This document shows, piece by piece, positions 1 to 8,893 of a stretch of DNA of 64,000 bases. How positions within the stretch are numbered: position 1 is the first letter of the stretch; each line of letters opens with the position of its first letter. Under the pieces are notes generated by a model. It was not told the origin of the DNA, ran no database searches, and was given only the letters and a program-made list of their open reading frames with translations. The position numbers and the translations under genes were made by a program. The DNA comes from Mycobacterium colombiense. GTDB taxonomy: Bacteria > Actinomycetota > Actinomycetes > Mycobacteriales > Mycobacteriaceae. The stretch spans positions 264,648 to 328,647 of the forward strand of contig NZ_MBEI01000079.1 of the NCBI RefSeq assembly GCF_001953985.1, written 5' to 3'.

Positions 1-374
1 CCTTCTCGGCGCACTCGACCCAGCGGCAAAGCGTCATGCTGCCGGCCTACACGGCGGCCAAGTCGATGCTGACCAGCGTTTCGAAGAACCTGTCCCTGCT
101 GCTGGCCAAGGACGAGATCCTGGTCAACGTGGTATCGCCCGGCAGCATCGCGTCGGAATCCCTGGTCGGTTGGGCGAAGTCGGTGGGGGTCGACGGCAAC
201 GACCCCTACGCCCTGATGGAGGCCATCGCCAAGCATTTCGGCCATCCCGCGCACATGCCGCGAGCGGGCCTGCCGGACGAAATCGGCCCGGTCGCCGCGT
301 TCCTGGCCTCGCGACGCAACTCCTACATGACCGGAGCCAACATCAACGTCGACGGCGGCTCGGACTTCACCTGA
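1..374 (+). CDS. SDR-family oxidoreductase, 3' end only
   Basis: The gene enters from the left edge; the first complete codon in frame is at base 3. The visible 123 codons are the C-terminal half of a short-chain dehydrogenase/reductase. They include the catalytic Tyr-x-x-x-Lys as YTAAK, a VNVVSPGSI segment after it, and the usual family ending around TGANINVDGG. The substrate cannot be told because the nucleotide-binding N-terminus is missing. It lies 43 bp upstream of the DapA-like gene on the same strand and is probably co-transcribed with it. The family call is firm and the substrate is unknown. Confidence 0.9.
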   Translation, partial: FSAHSTQRQSVMLPAYTAAKSMLTSVSKNLSLLLAKDEILVNVVSPGSIASESLVGWAKSVGVDGNDPYALMEAIAKHFGHPAHMPRAGLPDEIGPVAAFLASRRNSYMTGANINVDGGSDFT

Positions 375-417
375 TCGCGGGTTCAAGAAATCGATTGGCA
401 GACAAAAGGAGTCGACC

Positions 418-1434
418 ATGGCTACGGCAGCAGAGGCGCGAGCGTGGGCGCCCGGCGCATTGCGGGGGATCGGTGACTCCCTCTACACCCCGTTCTGCGG
501 CACCGACGGCGATGACATCGACTGGGACGCCTACCGGACGCTGGTGCGCTACTGCGTGGGTGATCTCGGTCATCCGATGTTGTGGTGCACCAGCGGAATC
601 GCCGAGTTCTGGTCGCTGACCCTCGACGAGCGCAAACGCCTGCTGGAGGTGGCGGTCGAGGAGGCGCGCAGCATCAATCCCGACGTAGTGGTGCAGGCCT
701 GCACGGCGGCCATGTCGGCGAAGGACTGCGTTGACTTGACGCTGCACGCCCAGCAGGCGGGCGCCGACATCGCCTACATCCAAACGCCGATGATGGAGGC
801 GCACGGCGGCGACGGCGTGCTGCGCTTCTTTCAATACGTGGCGGCGCGCACGGATATCGCGTTGGGCATGTTCAATTCGCCTTCGTCGGGTTATGTGCTG
901 ACACCGGCCGAAAGTGCCCGAATCTATCACGAGGTTCCCGCGGTGTGCGCCACCAAGGAGGGTGCCTTCCGGCCGGCGAGCAGCCGGATGCTGCATGAAC
1001 TAGCCCCCGGCCTGGCGGTGTGGGAATGCGACAAAACGGTGTACCGGGCCGGCTGGCTGCGCGACGGGATCGTCTGCCCGGCGCAATTGGGCACCTCGGG
1101 TTATCTTTTCGAAACGCCCACGCGGCGTTTGTTTTCCGAATATTGGGATCTGGTGCGCAGCGACAAGCTCGTGGAGGCCATGGACTACGGCCGCGAGTCC
1201 GGGCTGGACCAATTCGATCTCGACATCGGATCCTGGTGGACGTGCTATCCGGGGCGAGCGGATTACTTCACGCACTGGGGCGGCGCGTTCAAGTACGCCG
1301 CGTCGCTGCTCGGCCTGCCCATCGGGGCGTATCCGCATTCCCGCCCCCCGCAGGCCGAGCTGCCCGCCGAGGCGAAGGCCCAGATCGAGAACGCCTACCA
1401 GCGCCTGGGCCTACTCGAAACCGTGTTGCAGTAG
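418..1434 (+). CDS. DapA/N-acetylneuraminate lyase-family aldolase
   Basis: This 338-residue protein has the (beta/alpha)8 class I aldolase layout of dihydrodipicolinate synthase-like enzymes, which form a Schiff base with a keto acid. The expected Schiff-base lysine is visible in the ATKEGAF segment. The segment normally reading YNxP reads FNSP here, so the family's proton-relay tyrosine is phenylalanine. That argues against a true lysine-biosynthetic DapA. An AAAAGGAG-type ribosome site sits just before the ATG. Context (SDR upstream, catabolic genes downstream) suggests a degradative aldolase or hydratase-aldolase; this is inference. Confidence 0.82.
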   Translation: MATAAEARAWAPGALRGIGDSLYTPFCGTDGDDIDWDAYRTLVRYCVGDLGHPMLWCTSGIAEFWSLTLDERKRLLEVAVEEARSINPDVVVQACTAAMSAKDCVDLTLHAQQAGADIAYIQTPMMEAHGGDGVLRFFQYVAARTDIALGMFNSPSSGYVLTPAESARIYHEVPAVCATKEGAFRPASSRMLHELAPGLAVWECDKTVYRAGWLRDGIVCPAQLGTSGYLFETPTRRLFSEYWDLVRSDKLVEAMDYGRESGLDQFDLDIGSWWTCYPGRADYFTHWGGAFKYAASLLGLPIGAYPHSRPPQAELPAEAKAQIENAYQRLGLLETVLQ

Positions 1435-1451
1435 AAGGGATTACGCAGCGA

Positions 1452-1480
1452 AGCGGGCCCGGTCATTGACCGGGCCCGCT
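1452..1480. terminator. Perfect inverted repeat between convergent genes
   Basis: Arms AGCGGGCCCGGTCA and TGACCGGGCCCGCT are perfect reverse complements around a single T, giving a very stable GC-rich hairpin. It sits 18 bp after the aldolase stop and 14 bp beyond the stop of the convergent CsbD-like gene. It could therefore terminate both transcripts. There is no clear U-tract, which is common for mycobacterial terminators. Confidence 0.75.
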
Positions 1481-1494
1481 CACTAGCTGGCCGC

Positions 1495-1734
1495 TTAGTT
1501 CTGCTCGGCCCGCTCACGCTGTTCGTACGCCTTGGCCTTACCGCGGGCCTTCTCAGCAGCGGCTTCCTTCTTTCCAGCATTGCGCTGGGCTTCCGCCTTG
1601 TCCTGCTGAGCCTTGCCCTCGTCGATCAGGCCGTCATTGCCGATGATGATCCCGATAACCTGCTTGGTCTTTCCGAGGGCATCTTCGACGATGCCTCGAA
1701 CGAGTTCGATCGGGCCGCTCTTGACGTCAACCAT
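1495..1734 (-). CDS. CsbD-like small stress protein
   Basis: This is a 79-residue hydrophilic, highly charged protein. It has a VxGKTKQVxGxxxGNDGLxxEG-like N-terminal half and an Ala/Lys/Glu/Gln-rich helical tail, the pattern of CsbD-family general stress proteins. The molecular function of the family is unknown; in Bacillus csbD is sigma-B controlled. Start chosen at the ATG at 1734 because GGGAGG precedes it by about 9 nt; a TTG two codons upstream is the alternative. A weak SigF-like promoter (GTTT, 17 nt, GGGAAA, reading leftward from about 1799 to 1773) lies upstream, but the -10 matches poorly. Confidence 0.7.
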   Translation of the reverse strand: MVDVKSGPIELVRGIVEDALGKTKQVIGIIIGNDGLIDEGKAQQDKAEAQRNAGKKEAAAEKARGKAKAYEQRERAEQN

Positions 1735-2078
1735 TTGCAACTACCTCCCATTGTCGGCTGGCTTCTGTTGGGTTTCCCGATCGCGCGGCCGGTGCAAACG
1801 TGCCTCCAGCGTGTCCCACACCACAAGAATTAAGTCTTGCCACGTCGACGGGGGTTTGCGTGCCGAAAAAGAGTTGCCGGCGTTCGGTTACGGCGCCGTC
1901 AAAATCGTTGTCCGCCGGGCCGCCGATCCGGGGGTGGCTGGAGCGACGGTTCGGCGCCCGAAATCGCAGATTAGTCGGGGTTTCACAGCCGACTGACGCC
2001 GATTGTGGAATGCGGTACCGATAGGTATACAGTATGGGTACAAACTCGCCTGTTGGTCAGCTATGAGGGGACGGTCCG
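1735..2078. other. Non-coding divergent promoter region, 344 bp
   Basis: No convincing gene was found between the CsbD-like gene and the crotonase. The region holds the ribosome site and a possible weak SigF-type promoter of the leftward gene. It also holds an imperfect palindrome at 2015-2041 just upstream of the rightward catabolic operon. Confidence 0.6.
2015..2041. promoter_or_regulatory. Imperfect palindrome upstream of the crotonase operon
   Basis: Left arm GTACCGATA and right arm TATGGGTAC are reverse complements at 8 of 9 positions around a 9-nt centre that contains ATACAG. The segment ATACAGTAT also provides a TANNNT-type -10. It lies about 40 bp before the crotonase start. It may be an operator, a promoter core or both. 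The AGTAT core resembles elements at several other divergent promoters in this window. Confidence 0.45.
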
Positions 2079-2924
2079 ATGAGCGCCGCCGACCGTGTGG
2101 TCACCGATGAGGCGGTGCTTTATGAGAACACTGAAACCGGTGTGGCAATCCTGACGTTCAATCGCCCGGATCGCCTCAACGCCTGGGGCCCCGACATCGC
2201 CGCCGGGTTCTACGCGGCGATCGACCGCGCCGAGCAGGACCCCGCCGTCCGGGCCATCGTGTTGACCGGCCGGGGCCGGGGGTTTTGTGCCGGCGCATAT
2301 TTGGGCGCGCCGAGTTCGGCACCCAGCTACGGCGAGACGATGGAGAAGGCGGGTCAGACAAACCTGGCCGAGCTGGTCGGGGAGCGCCCGCCCCACTTCG
2401 TCACGACGCTGCGCAAGCCCGTCATCGCGGCCATCAACGGTGCGTGTGTCGGCATCGGCTTGACCCAGGCGCTGATGTGCGATGTCCGGTTCGCCGCCGC
2501 CGGCGCGAAGTTCGGCGCCGTGTTCGCGCGCCGCGGCCTGATCGCGGAGTTCGGCATTTCCTGGATACTGCCGCGGCTGACCAACTGGGGCGTGGCTCTC
2601 GATCTGTTGCTGAGCGGGCGGACCTTCCTCGCCGAGGAGGCGGCCGAGCTGGGCCTCGTGAAAGAGGTTGTCGCTCCGGACAGTCTGATGAAGCGTGCCC
2701 TGGACTATGCCGAGGACATCGCAACGAATTGCTCCCCGGCGTCGATGGCGGTGATCAAGAGGCAGGTCTACGGCGACGCGACCCGCGACGTCGAACAGGC
2801 CAATTCCCTCGCCGAGGTTTTGTTGCACGAGGCCATGCCGCGCCCGGATGTGCTCGAGGGCATCACGAGTTTTCTCGAGAAGCGGCCGCCGCAATTTCCA
2901 TCGCTCGATTCGACCGACGCTTAG
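2079..2924 (+). CDS. Enoyl-CoA hydratase/isomerase (crotonase) family
   Basis: This 281-residue crotonase-fold protein would act on a CoA thioester. The oxyanion-hole pieces are visible: GRGRGFCAGAYL and the NGACVGIGL loop before MCDVRFA. The first canonical hydratase glutamate (GGGCEL in the rat enzyme) is replaced, since GIGLTQAL aligns there. A glutamate is present in the GLIAEFGISW segment, a pattern of the subgroup reading RRGxxxE...SWxLPR. The reaction may therefore be isomerisation or another crotonase chemistry rather than simple hydration. It is the first gene of a six-gene rightward operon and has an AGGGGACGG ribosome site. Confidence 0.9.
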   Translation: MSAADRVVTDEAVLYENTETGVAILTFNRPDRLNAWGPDIAAGFYAAIDRAEQDPAVRAIVLTGRGRGFCAGAYLGAPSSAPSYGETMEKAGQTNLAELVGERPPHFVTTLRKPVIAAINGACVGIGLTQALMCDVRFAAAGAKFGAVFARRGLIAEFGISWILPRLTNWGVALDLLLSGRTFLAEEAAELGLVKEVVAPDSLMKRALDYAEDIATNCSPASMAVIKRQVYGDATRDVEQANSLAEVLLHEAMPRPDVLEGITSFLEKRPPQFPSLDSTDA

Positions 2925-2954
2925 TGTTCGCCGGTAATGGCGGAAAGGATGATC

Positions 2955-4157
2955 ATGGCTGACTTGGGTTACCAGGCGATCGACGTCGACAATCACTACT
3001 ACGAGCCGCTGGACTCGTTCACCCGCCACCTGGACAAGAAGTTCAAACGGCGCGGCGTCCAGATGGTCAATGAGGGCAAGCGGACGTGGGCCGTGATCGG
3101 GGATCGCGTCAACCACTTCATCCCCAACCCCACCTTCGACCCGATCATCGTGCCGGGCTGCCTCGACCTGTTGTTCCGCGGCGAGATTCCCGAAGGCGTC
3201 GACCCGGCCTCGCTGATGAAGGTCGAACGGCTGGCGGACCATCCCGAGTACCAGAACCGCGATGCCCGGATCACGGTGATGGACACCCAGGACATCGAGA
3301 CGGTGTTCATGCTGCCGACCTTCGGATGCGGGGTCGAGGAGGCGCTCAAACACGACATCGACGCGACAATGGCGTCGGTGCATGCGTTCAATCTGTGGCT
3401 AGACGAGGACTGGGGCTTCGACCGGCCCGATCGCCGAATCATTGCCGCGCCGATCATTTCGCTTGCCGACCCGGCCAAGGCCGTCGAAGAGGTCGAGTTC
3501 GTGTTGGCACGCGGCGCCAAGCTGGTGCTGGTGCGCCCCGCGCCGGTGCCCGGCCTGGTCAAGCCGCGGTCGCTGGGCGATCCGAGCCACGACCCGGTGT
3601 GGGCCCGGTTGGCCGAGGCGGGAGTGCCGGTGGGATTCCACCTGTCCGACAGCGGTTATCTGCACATCGCGGCGGCGTGGGGCGGCAAGGCGACGTTCGA
3701 GGGCTTCGGGGCCAAGGATCCGCTGGATCAGGTACTCCTCGACGACCGGGCCATCCACGACACGATGGCCTCGATGATCGTGCACGGGGTGTTCACCCGT
3801 CATCCGAAACTCAAGGCGGTCAGCATCGAGAACGGTTCCTACTTCGTGCACCGGCTGATCAAGCGCCTGAAGAAGGCGGCGAACACGCAGCCCCAGTGGT
3901 TCCCCGAAGACCCGGTGGAGCAGTTGCGCAACAACGTGTGGATCGCGCCCTACTACGAGGACGACTTGCCGGAGCTGGCCGAGGCCATCGGCGTCGACAA
4001 GATTCTGTTCGGTTCCGACTGGCCGCACGGAGAGGGCCTCGAATCGCCGGTGTCGTTTGCCGAGGAGCTGAAGGGCTTCAGCGAGGCCGACGTTCGAAAG
4101 ATCATGCGGGACAACGCGCTGGATCTTCTCGGTGTCCAAGTCGGCTCGGCTGCCTGA
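2955..4157 (+). CDS. Amidohydrolase family 2 protein (TIM barrel)
   Basis: This 400-residue protein belongs to the amidohydrolase_2/ACMSD-like metal-dependent superfamily. An N-terminal VDNHYYEP strand supplies candidate metal ligands. A histidine follows in the GFHLSDSGY segment, and the C-terminal FGSDWPHGEG carries the conserved aspartate. Members hydrolyse C-N or C-C bonds or decarboxylate. Start chosen at the ATG at 2955, which follows GGAAAGG by 6 nt; ATGs at 2937 and 2949 are alternatives. It is paralogous to the protein at 42648-43853, sharing YIPNPTF-type and LVRPAPVPG segments. Substrate unknown; the operon suggests CoA-linked ring or side-chain breakdown. Confidence 0.85.
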   Translation: MADLGYQAIDVDNHYYEPLDSFTRHLDKKFKRRGVQMVNEGKRTWAVIGDRVNHFIPNPTFDPIIVPGCLDLLFRGEIPEGVDPASLMKVERLADHPEYQNRDARITVMDTQDIETVFMLPTFGCGVEEALKHDIDATMASVHAFNLWLDEDWGFDRPDRRIIAAPIISLADPAKAVEEVEFVLARGAKLVLVRPAPVPGLVKPRSLGDPSHDPVWARLAEAGVPVGFHLSDSGYLHIAAAWGGKATFEGFGAKDPLDQVLLDDRAIHDTMASMIVHGVFTRHPKLKAVSIENGSYFVHRLIKRLKKAANTQPQWFPEDPVEQLRNNVWIAPYYEDDLPELAEAIGVDKILFGSDWPHGEGLESPVSFAEELKGFSEADVRKIMRDNALDLLGVQVGSAA

Positions 4158-4188
4158 TCGACTTGATTACCCAAGGCCGGCTACGCCC

Positions 4189-5814
4189 GTGAGCGAATGG
4201 ACCATCGGGGCGGTTCTCGACGAAATCGCCGACGTCATCGGAGACCGCACGATGACGGTGTGCGGCAGCCGCCGCAGCACCTTTCGCGAGTCGGCCGAGC
4301 GCACCCGCCGGCTGGCGAACTTCCTGGCAGGCAAAGGGTTAGGGGCGCATCGGGAACGCGCCTCCCTGCAGAACTGGGAATGCGGGCAGGACCGGGTCGC
4401 GCTGGTCATGCACAACGATCTGTACCCGGACATGGTCATCGGCTGCCTCAAGGCCCGCGCCGTCCCGGTGAACATCAACTACTATTACACGCCCCGCGAG
4501 GTCGGCGAGCTGTTCGACTACGTGAAACCCCGTGCGGTCATCTACCACCGCGCCTTGGGCGCAAAATTCGCCGACGTGCTGACCGGCGCAGGCGTTGACG
4601 TGCTGGTGTCGGTCGACGACGGCAGCGGTGCCCCGGAGCTGCCCGGCTCGGTGTCGTTGGATGATGCGCTGGCACAGGGGGATACCGACCACGGCGAGAC
4701 ACCGTCCCCGGACGATCTGCTGATGATCTGCACCGGCGGCACGACCGGCCGGCCCAAGGGCGTGCTGTGGCGACAGTCCGACATCTACGTGTCGTCCATG
4801 GTGGGGGCGGACCACGCCTGCGCCCAGGAGATCCACGACAAGGTGCGGGGTGACGCCGGTGCCCCGTGGTTCGCCGTCTCGCCGCTGATGCACGCGGCCG
4901 GCATGTGGACAGCGTTCGCGGCGATCATGGCGGGCACGCCCGTGGTGATGTATGACACCTCGAAAAGACTTGACCCGCATACCGTCTGGGAGACGGCCGA
5001 GCGTGAGAAGGTCGGCATGATGACGATGGTCGGGGACGCCTATGCCGCACCGCTGGTGGCGCAGTTGCAGGGCGGTTCCTACGAGCTGTCGTCGCTGTAC
5101 GCCATCGGCACCGGCGGTGCCGCGACGAATCCGAAATATCAGCAGGCCCTGCTCGAACTGCTGCCCCACATCACCCTCATCAACGGTTACGGCTCATCGG
5201 AGACCGGAAACATGGGCTTCGGCCACAGCCGGCGCGGCACCCAGGCCGACACCTTCACGCTGCGCGAGGGCGGATTGGTGCTGTCCGAGGATTACAGCCA
5301 CTTCCTTTCCCCCGGCGAGTCCGAGGTGGGCTGGGTCGCCAGGGAAGGACGAATACCGTTGGGCTACTTCAACGATCCCGACGCCACCCGCAAGACCTTC
5401 CCCGAGATCGGCGGCAAGCGGGTGGTGATATCCGGTGACCGGGCCGGGCTGGAGCCCGACGGGGCCTTGCGGTTGTACGGCCGCGACTCGCTGGTGGTCA
5501 ACACCGGCGGGGAAAAGGTTTTCGTCGAGGAAGTCGAAGAGGTGCTGCGCGCCCACCCGGCAATCGCCGACGCGCTGGTGGTCGGCCGGCCCAGCGAGCG
5601 CTGGGGCGAAGAACTCGTCGCCCTCGTCGAACTCCGCGATGGAGCCGCCGCGGCGGCCGAGGAGCTGCACACGCTCTGCACGTCGCGACTGGCGCGGTTC
5701 AAGGCGCCCAAGGAGTTCCTCGTCGTCGAGCAGGTCCAGCGGTTGGGCAACGGCAAGGCCGATTACCGTTGGGCGAAACGTCACGCAACAGCAAAGGCGC
5801 CGATGTCGACATGA
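4189..5814 (+). CDS. Acyl-CoA ligase (AMP-forming), FadD type
   Basis: This is an ANL-superfamily adenylating enzyme that would activate a carboxylate to its CoA thioester. The P-loop ICTGGTTGRPKGVLWRQ, the YGSSETGNMG motif, the GDRAGLEPDG segment and the C-terminal lysine region (GNGKADYRW) are all visible. Start chosen at the GTG at 4189 (reading VSEWTIGAVL), typical for this FadD subgroup. A GTG at 4132 would give 560 residues and overlap the preceding gene. The stop overlaps the next ATG as ATGA at 5811-5814, so translation is probably coupled. It is closely similar in style to the ligase at 15515-17167. Confidence 0.92.
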   Translation: MSEWTIGAVLDEIADVIGDRTMTVCGSRRSTFRESAERTRRLANFLAGKGLGAHRERASLQNWECGQDRVALVMHNDLYPDMVIGCLKARAVPVNINYYYTPREVGELFDYVKPRAVIYHRALGAKFADVLTGAGVDVLVSVDDGSGAPELPGSVSLDDALAQGDTDHGETPSPDDLLMICTGGTTGRPKGVLWRQSDIYVSSMVGADHACAQEIHDKVRGDAGAPWFAVSPLMHAAGMWTAFAAIMAGTPVVMYDTSKRLDPHTVWETAEREKVGMMTMVGDAYAAPLVAQLQGGSYELSSLYAIGTGGAATNPKYQQALLELLPHITLINGYGSSETGNMGFGHSRRGTQADTFTLREGGLVLSEDYSHFLSPGESEVGWVAREGRIPLGYFNDPDATRKTFPEIGGKRVVISGDRAGLEPDGALRLYGRDSLVVNTGGEKVFVEEVEEVLRAHPAIADALVVGRPSERWGEELVALVELRDGAAAAAEELHTLCTSRLARFKAPKEFLVVEQVQRLGNGKADYRWAKRHATAKAPMST

Positions 5815-6641
5815 AAGCTATCGATTGCCTGGTCAACGTGCACTTCGGCGAGACCGAGCAGCAGCCGACTTGGATGCTCAAGGTGCGTGACGACTACTTC
5901 AAGGGCCCGGAGTCCATGTTCGCACCGGTCGAGTTGTCGAAGTTGCTCGAGGAGATGGACGCCCAGGGTGTGCGCAAGGCGATCCTGATGGACAACCTGG
6001 CCAAGCCGTCGGTGACCGCGCGCAAATTCGTCGAGGAGAAGCCGGACCGCTTCGCCCTGGCGATGGGTGGGGTCAACCTGCTGCGCCCGATGCCGTCCCT
6101 GCGCGAACTTTCCGCCATCGTCAAAGACCTGCCCGTCGCCTACGCCGCTGTGGGACCGAGCTTTTGGGGCGACGGTCAGTACCCGCCCAGCGACGCCGTC
6201 TATTACCCGCTGTACACCAAGTGCGCCGAGCTCGAGCTGCCGCTGTGTATCAACACCGGGATCCCGGGGCCCCCCATCCCCGGCGAGGTGCAGAATCCGA
6301 TCCACCTGGACCGGGTCTGCGTTCGGTTCCCGGAATTGAAGCTGTGCATGATTCACGGCGCAGACCCGTGGTGGGACGTCGCGATCCGGCTGTTGATCAA
6401 ATACGCCAACCTGCGGTTGATGACGTCGGCGTGGTCGCCAAAGCGATTGCCGGACAGCCTGTTGCACTACATGCGGACCCGCGGGCCGAACAAGGTCATC
6501 TTCGCTTCCGACTGGCCGGTGCTGAAAATGCACCGCGTCGTTCCCGAAGCTGCCGCGCTCGACCTGCCCGCAGACGTGCTCGACAACTATCTCTACAACA
6601 ATGCCCAAGAATTCTTCTTCGGTGGCCAGGAGGAAGGCTGA
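5811..6641 (+). CDS. Amidohydrolase family 2 protein
   Basis: This 276-residue protein is a second amidohydrolase_2-type TIM-barrel protein in the same operon, shorter than its neighbour at 2955. Visible signatures are the MIHGADPWW histidine strand and the C-terminal FASDWPVLKMHR aspartate strand. The usual N-terminal DxH metal pair is less clear, since the protein opens with IDCLVNVHFG. Start chosen at the ATG at 5811 because it overlaps the ligase stop. It ends 2 bp before the next gene, after a GGAGG-containing segment. It may be a decarboxylase or hydrolase; exact chemistry unknown. Confidence 0.82.
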   Translation: MKAIDCLVNVHFGETEQQPTWMLKVRDDYFKGPESMFAPVELSKLLEEMDAQGVRKAILMDNLAKPSVTARKFVEEKPDRFALAMGGVNLLRPMPSLRELSAIVKDLPVAYAAVGPSFWGDGQYPPSDAVYYPLYTKCAELELPLCINTGIPGPPIPGEVQNPIHLDRVCVRFPELKLCMIHGADPWWDVAIRLLIKYANLRLMTSAWSPKRLPDSLLHYMRTRGPNKVIFASDWPVLKMHRVVPEAAALDLPADVLDNYLYNNAQEFFFGGQEEG

Positions 6642-6643
6642 GG

Positions 6644-7690
6644 ATGGACCGCTATGAACTACGTAGGCTCGACTACAGCCTGACGTCGGATCACGAGGCG
6701 CTGCAGGCCGCCTACCGCGATTTCTTCAAGACGCATTGTTCGATCGAAACCGTTCGCGCCGCCGAGGAAACCGGCTTCGACAAGAACCTGTGGGAACGGT
6801 TGTGCGCCATGGGCGCAACGACCATGGCCGTCCCGGAGTCCGCGGGCGGAGACGGTGCGACGTTGGTCGACCTGACCTTGGTGGCCGAGGAGATCGGCCG
6901 GTCACTGGCGCCGGTTCCGTGGATCGACCAGGTCTGCACCGCGCGGCTGCTCGCGCGGCTCGGCGCGGCCGAACCCGACGTCGTCCACGGCAAGCGACTC
7001 GCCGCATTCGATCCGCAGCACGACAGCGCGTCCGGTGCCCGCCTCCTGCCCACCGGGTCGATTGCCGACCAGGTCATCGTTCGCGACGGTGACGACGTCG
7101 TCGCGCTGACCTTCGGGACGCGCCCGACCAAGGTGGACAACATCGGCCGGTTGCCGATGGCCTGGGTGGATCCGGCGACCGCCGACACCCGCACCGTGCT
7201 GGCCAGCGGATCCGGGGCGCTGGCGGAATATCAACGGGCACTGGATGAGTGGCGCGTGCTGAGCGCTTCGGCACTGGTGGGCCTGGTGGAGGAGACCATG
7301 ACCATCGCGGCCGAGTTCGCCAAGACCCGCTACACGCTGGGTGTGCCGATCTCGACGCTGCAGGGCATCTCTCACCCGTTGGCCAACATCGCGATCACCG
7401 TGCAGGGCGGTCGCAACCTGGCGCGGCGCGCGGCCTGGTTCCTGGACAACGAGCCGCAGGAGCGACCGGAGCTGGCGCCCTCGGCGTTCGTGTTCATGGC
7501 GGAGGAGGCGGCAAAGGCCGCGACCATGGCGGTGCATATTCAAGGTGGACTTGGTGTTTCGGCGGAGGCCGCCGCGACCGCGTATCTGGTGCGCGCCCGC
7601 GGCTGGGCGCTGGCCGGCGGCGATCCCGGCGCCAGCGCCAAGTACATCGGCGAGCTGGTGGCCGCACGCGAAAGTGGAAAGGGCGCCTAA
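6644..7690 (+). CDS. Acyl-CoA dehydrogenase, partner-type subunit
   Basis: This 348-residue ACAD-family flavoprotein is shorter and more divergent than classical FadE proteins. The C-terminal AVHIQGGLGVSAEAAA segment corresponds to the HGGxGxT FAD/subunit-contact motif. Its immediate downstream neighbour is a second ACAD. Mycobacterial sterol side-chain ACADs such as FadE28-FadE29 work as alpha2-beta2 heterotetramers of just such adjacent pairs (established knowledge), so these two genes probably form one enzyme. The start follows CCAGGAGGAAGG. It introduces alpha,beta-unsaturation into an acyl-CoA. Confidence 0.9.
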   Translation: MDRYELRRLDYSLTSDHEALQAAYRDFFKTHCSIETVRAAEETGFDKNLWERLCAMGATTMAVPESAGGDGATLVDLTLVAEEIGRSLAPVPWIDQVCTARLLARLGAAEPDVVHGKRLAAFDPQHDSASGARLLPTGSIADQVIVRDGDDVVALTFGTRPTKVDNIGRLPMAWVDPATADTRTVLASGSGALAEYQRALDEWRVLSASALVGLVEETMTIAAEFAKTRYTLGVPISTLQGISHPLANIAITVQGGRNLARRAAWFLDNEPQERPELAPSAFVFMAEEAAKAATMAVHIQGGLGVSAEAAATAYLVRARGWALAGGDPGASAKYIGELVAARESGKGA

Positions 7691-8890
7691 GTGGATTTCT
7701 CACGGGTCACGCTGTCCGACGACGATCAGCGCTTCCTCGAAGAAGCGCGTGATTTCCTGCGCACGCATGTGACGGAAGAGGTCAAGCGCCGGGACCGGGA
7801 AACGGGTGACAACTTCGACGAAGGGGTGCACCTGGCGTTGGGCGCAGCCGGTTACCTTGAGCGCGAATGGAAGCCGGAGGCCGATGGCGGCTTCAGCCGG
7901 TTGCGTCGCCGCATTTGGGAGCTGGAGAAGCGGCGCGCGCACGTTCCGTGGGTGACCTGGGGTACCACCGCCATGGTGGCCCGTTCCGTCGCTAAATTCG
8001 GCTCTGCCGAGTTGCGGGATGAGGTGCTGCCGGGCGTCTTCAGCGGCCACGTCCGGCTGTGCCTGGGCTACACCGAACCCGAGGGCGGTTCCGACATCGC
8101 CACCTGCAAGACCCGCGCGGTGCGGGAAGCGGATGGATCGAGCTGGGTGATCAACGGCTCCAAGATGTTCACCACGGGAGCGCACAACTGCCAGTACGTC
8201 TTCCTGATCACCAACACCGATCCGGACGCCCAGAAGCACAAGAGCCTGACCATGTTCCTGGTCCCGCTGAATTCCCCGGGCATCGAGATCCAGGGCATCC
8301 GCACCGTCGACGGTGACCGCACCAACATCGTCTACTACAGCGACGTGCGCGTCGATGACAAGTACCGCCTGGGCGACGCGAACGCGGGCTGGACGGTGCT
8401 GCGTGAACCCCTCAACACCGAGCACGGCGCGGTGGCGGCCGCCCCGGACGGGCTGCAGGACGTGTCGATCATGATGCACCAGGCCGGTTTCATGGCCGAT
8501 GCCCTGGACAAGGCCGCGGCCAGAGTCGCGGAGCGGGATCCGAACGGCCGCAGGCTGATTGACGACGCGGCGGTGGCATATCGCCTGGGGCGCAGCGCCG
8601 CGCGGATGGAAGCGTCGCTGAGCGCGTCCAGCATCTTCGGGCGCGTCGCGCTGGCGCAGACGATGCGTGACATCTCCCCGGACCTGATGGACATCCTCGG
8701 CACCGCGGCCACGTTGCCCCTGGGCACCGACGGCGCCGCCGACAACGGGGCCGCGGAGTACGTGTACCGGTTCGCCCCGCTGGTCGGGATTTACGGCGGG
8801 ACGCTCGAGGTGTTCCGCAACATGATCGCGCAATACGTGCTGGGCCTGGGCAAGCCGGCGTACGCGCCGGTGGCGAAGAAAGCCTCCTAG
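7691..8890 (+). CDS. Acyl-CoA dehydrogenase, catalytic-type subunit
   Basis: This 399-residue ACAD has the full family pattern. The LGYTEPEGGSDIA segment is the substrate/flavin motif, and INGSKMFTTGAHN begins the middle beta domain. The C-terminal IYGGTLEVFRNMIAQ is the YGGTxExxRN signature. The GTG start directly follows the TAA of the preceding ACAD, so the two are translated together and probably form a heteromer. It is the last gene of the operon that starts at 2079 and is followed by a strong hairpin. Confidence 0.93.
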   Translation: MDFSRVTLSDDDQRFLEEARDFLRTHVTEEVKRRDRETGDNFDEGVHLALGAAGYLEREWKPEADGGFSRLRRRIWELEKRRAHVPWVTWGTTAMVARSVAKFGSAELRDEVLPGVFSGHVRLCLGYTEPEGGSDIATCKTRAVREADGSSWVINGSKMFTTGAHNCQYVFLITNTDPDAQKHKSLTMFLVPLNSPGIEIQGIRTVDGDRTNIVYYSDVRVDDKYRLGDANAGWTVLREPLNTEHGAVAAAPDGLQDVSIMMHQAGFMADALDKAAARVAERDPNGRRLIDDAAVAYRLGRSAARMEASLSASSIFGRVALAQTMRDISPDLMDILGTAATLPLGTDGAADNGAAEYVYRFAPLVGIYGGTLEVFRNMIAQYVLGLGKPAYAPVAKKAS

Positions 8891-8893
8891 CGT

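Noticed and set aside
2061..3383. A 440-codon minus-strand frame opposite the crotonase and amidohydrolase
   Set aside because: Both plus-strand genes have strong family motifs and good starts. The antisense product has none.
6164..6643. N-terminal extension of the 6644 acyl-CoA dehydrogenase
   Set aside because: The extension is a shifted-frame reading of the amidohydrolase gene. The true ATG at 6644 has a strong ribosome site and begins the ACAD-like sequence.
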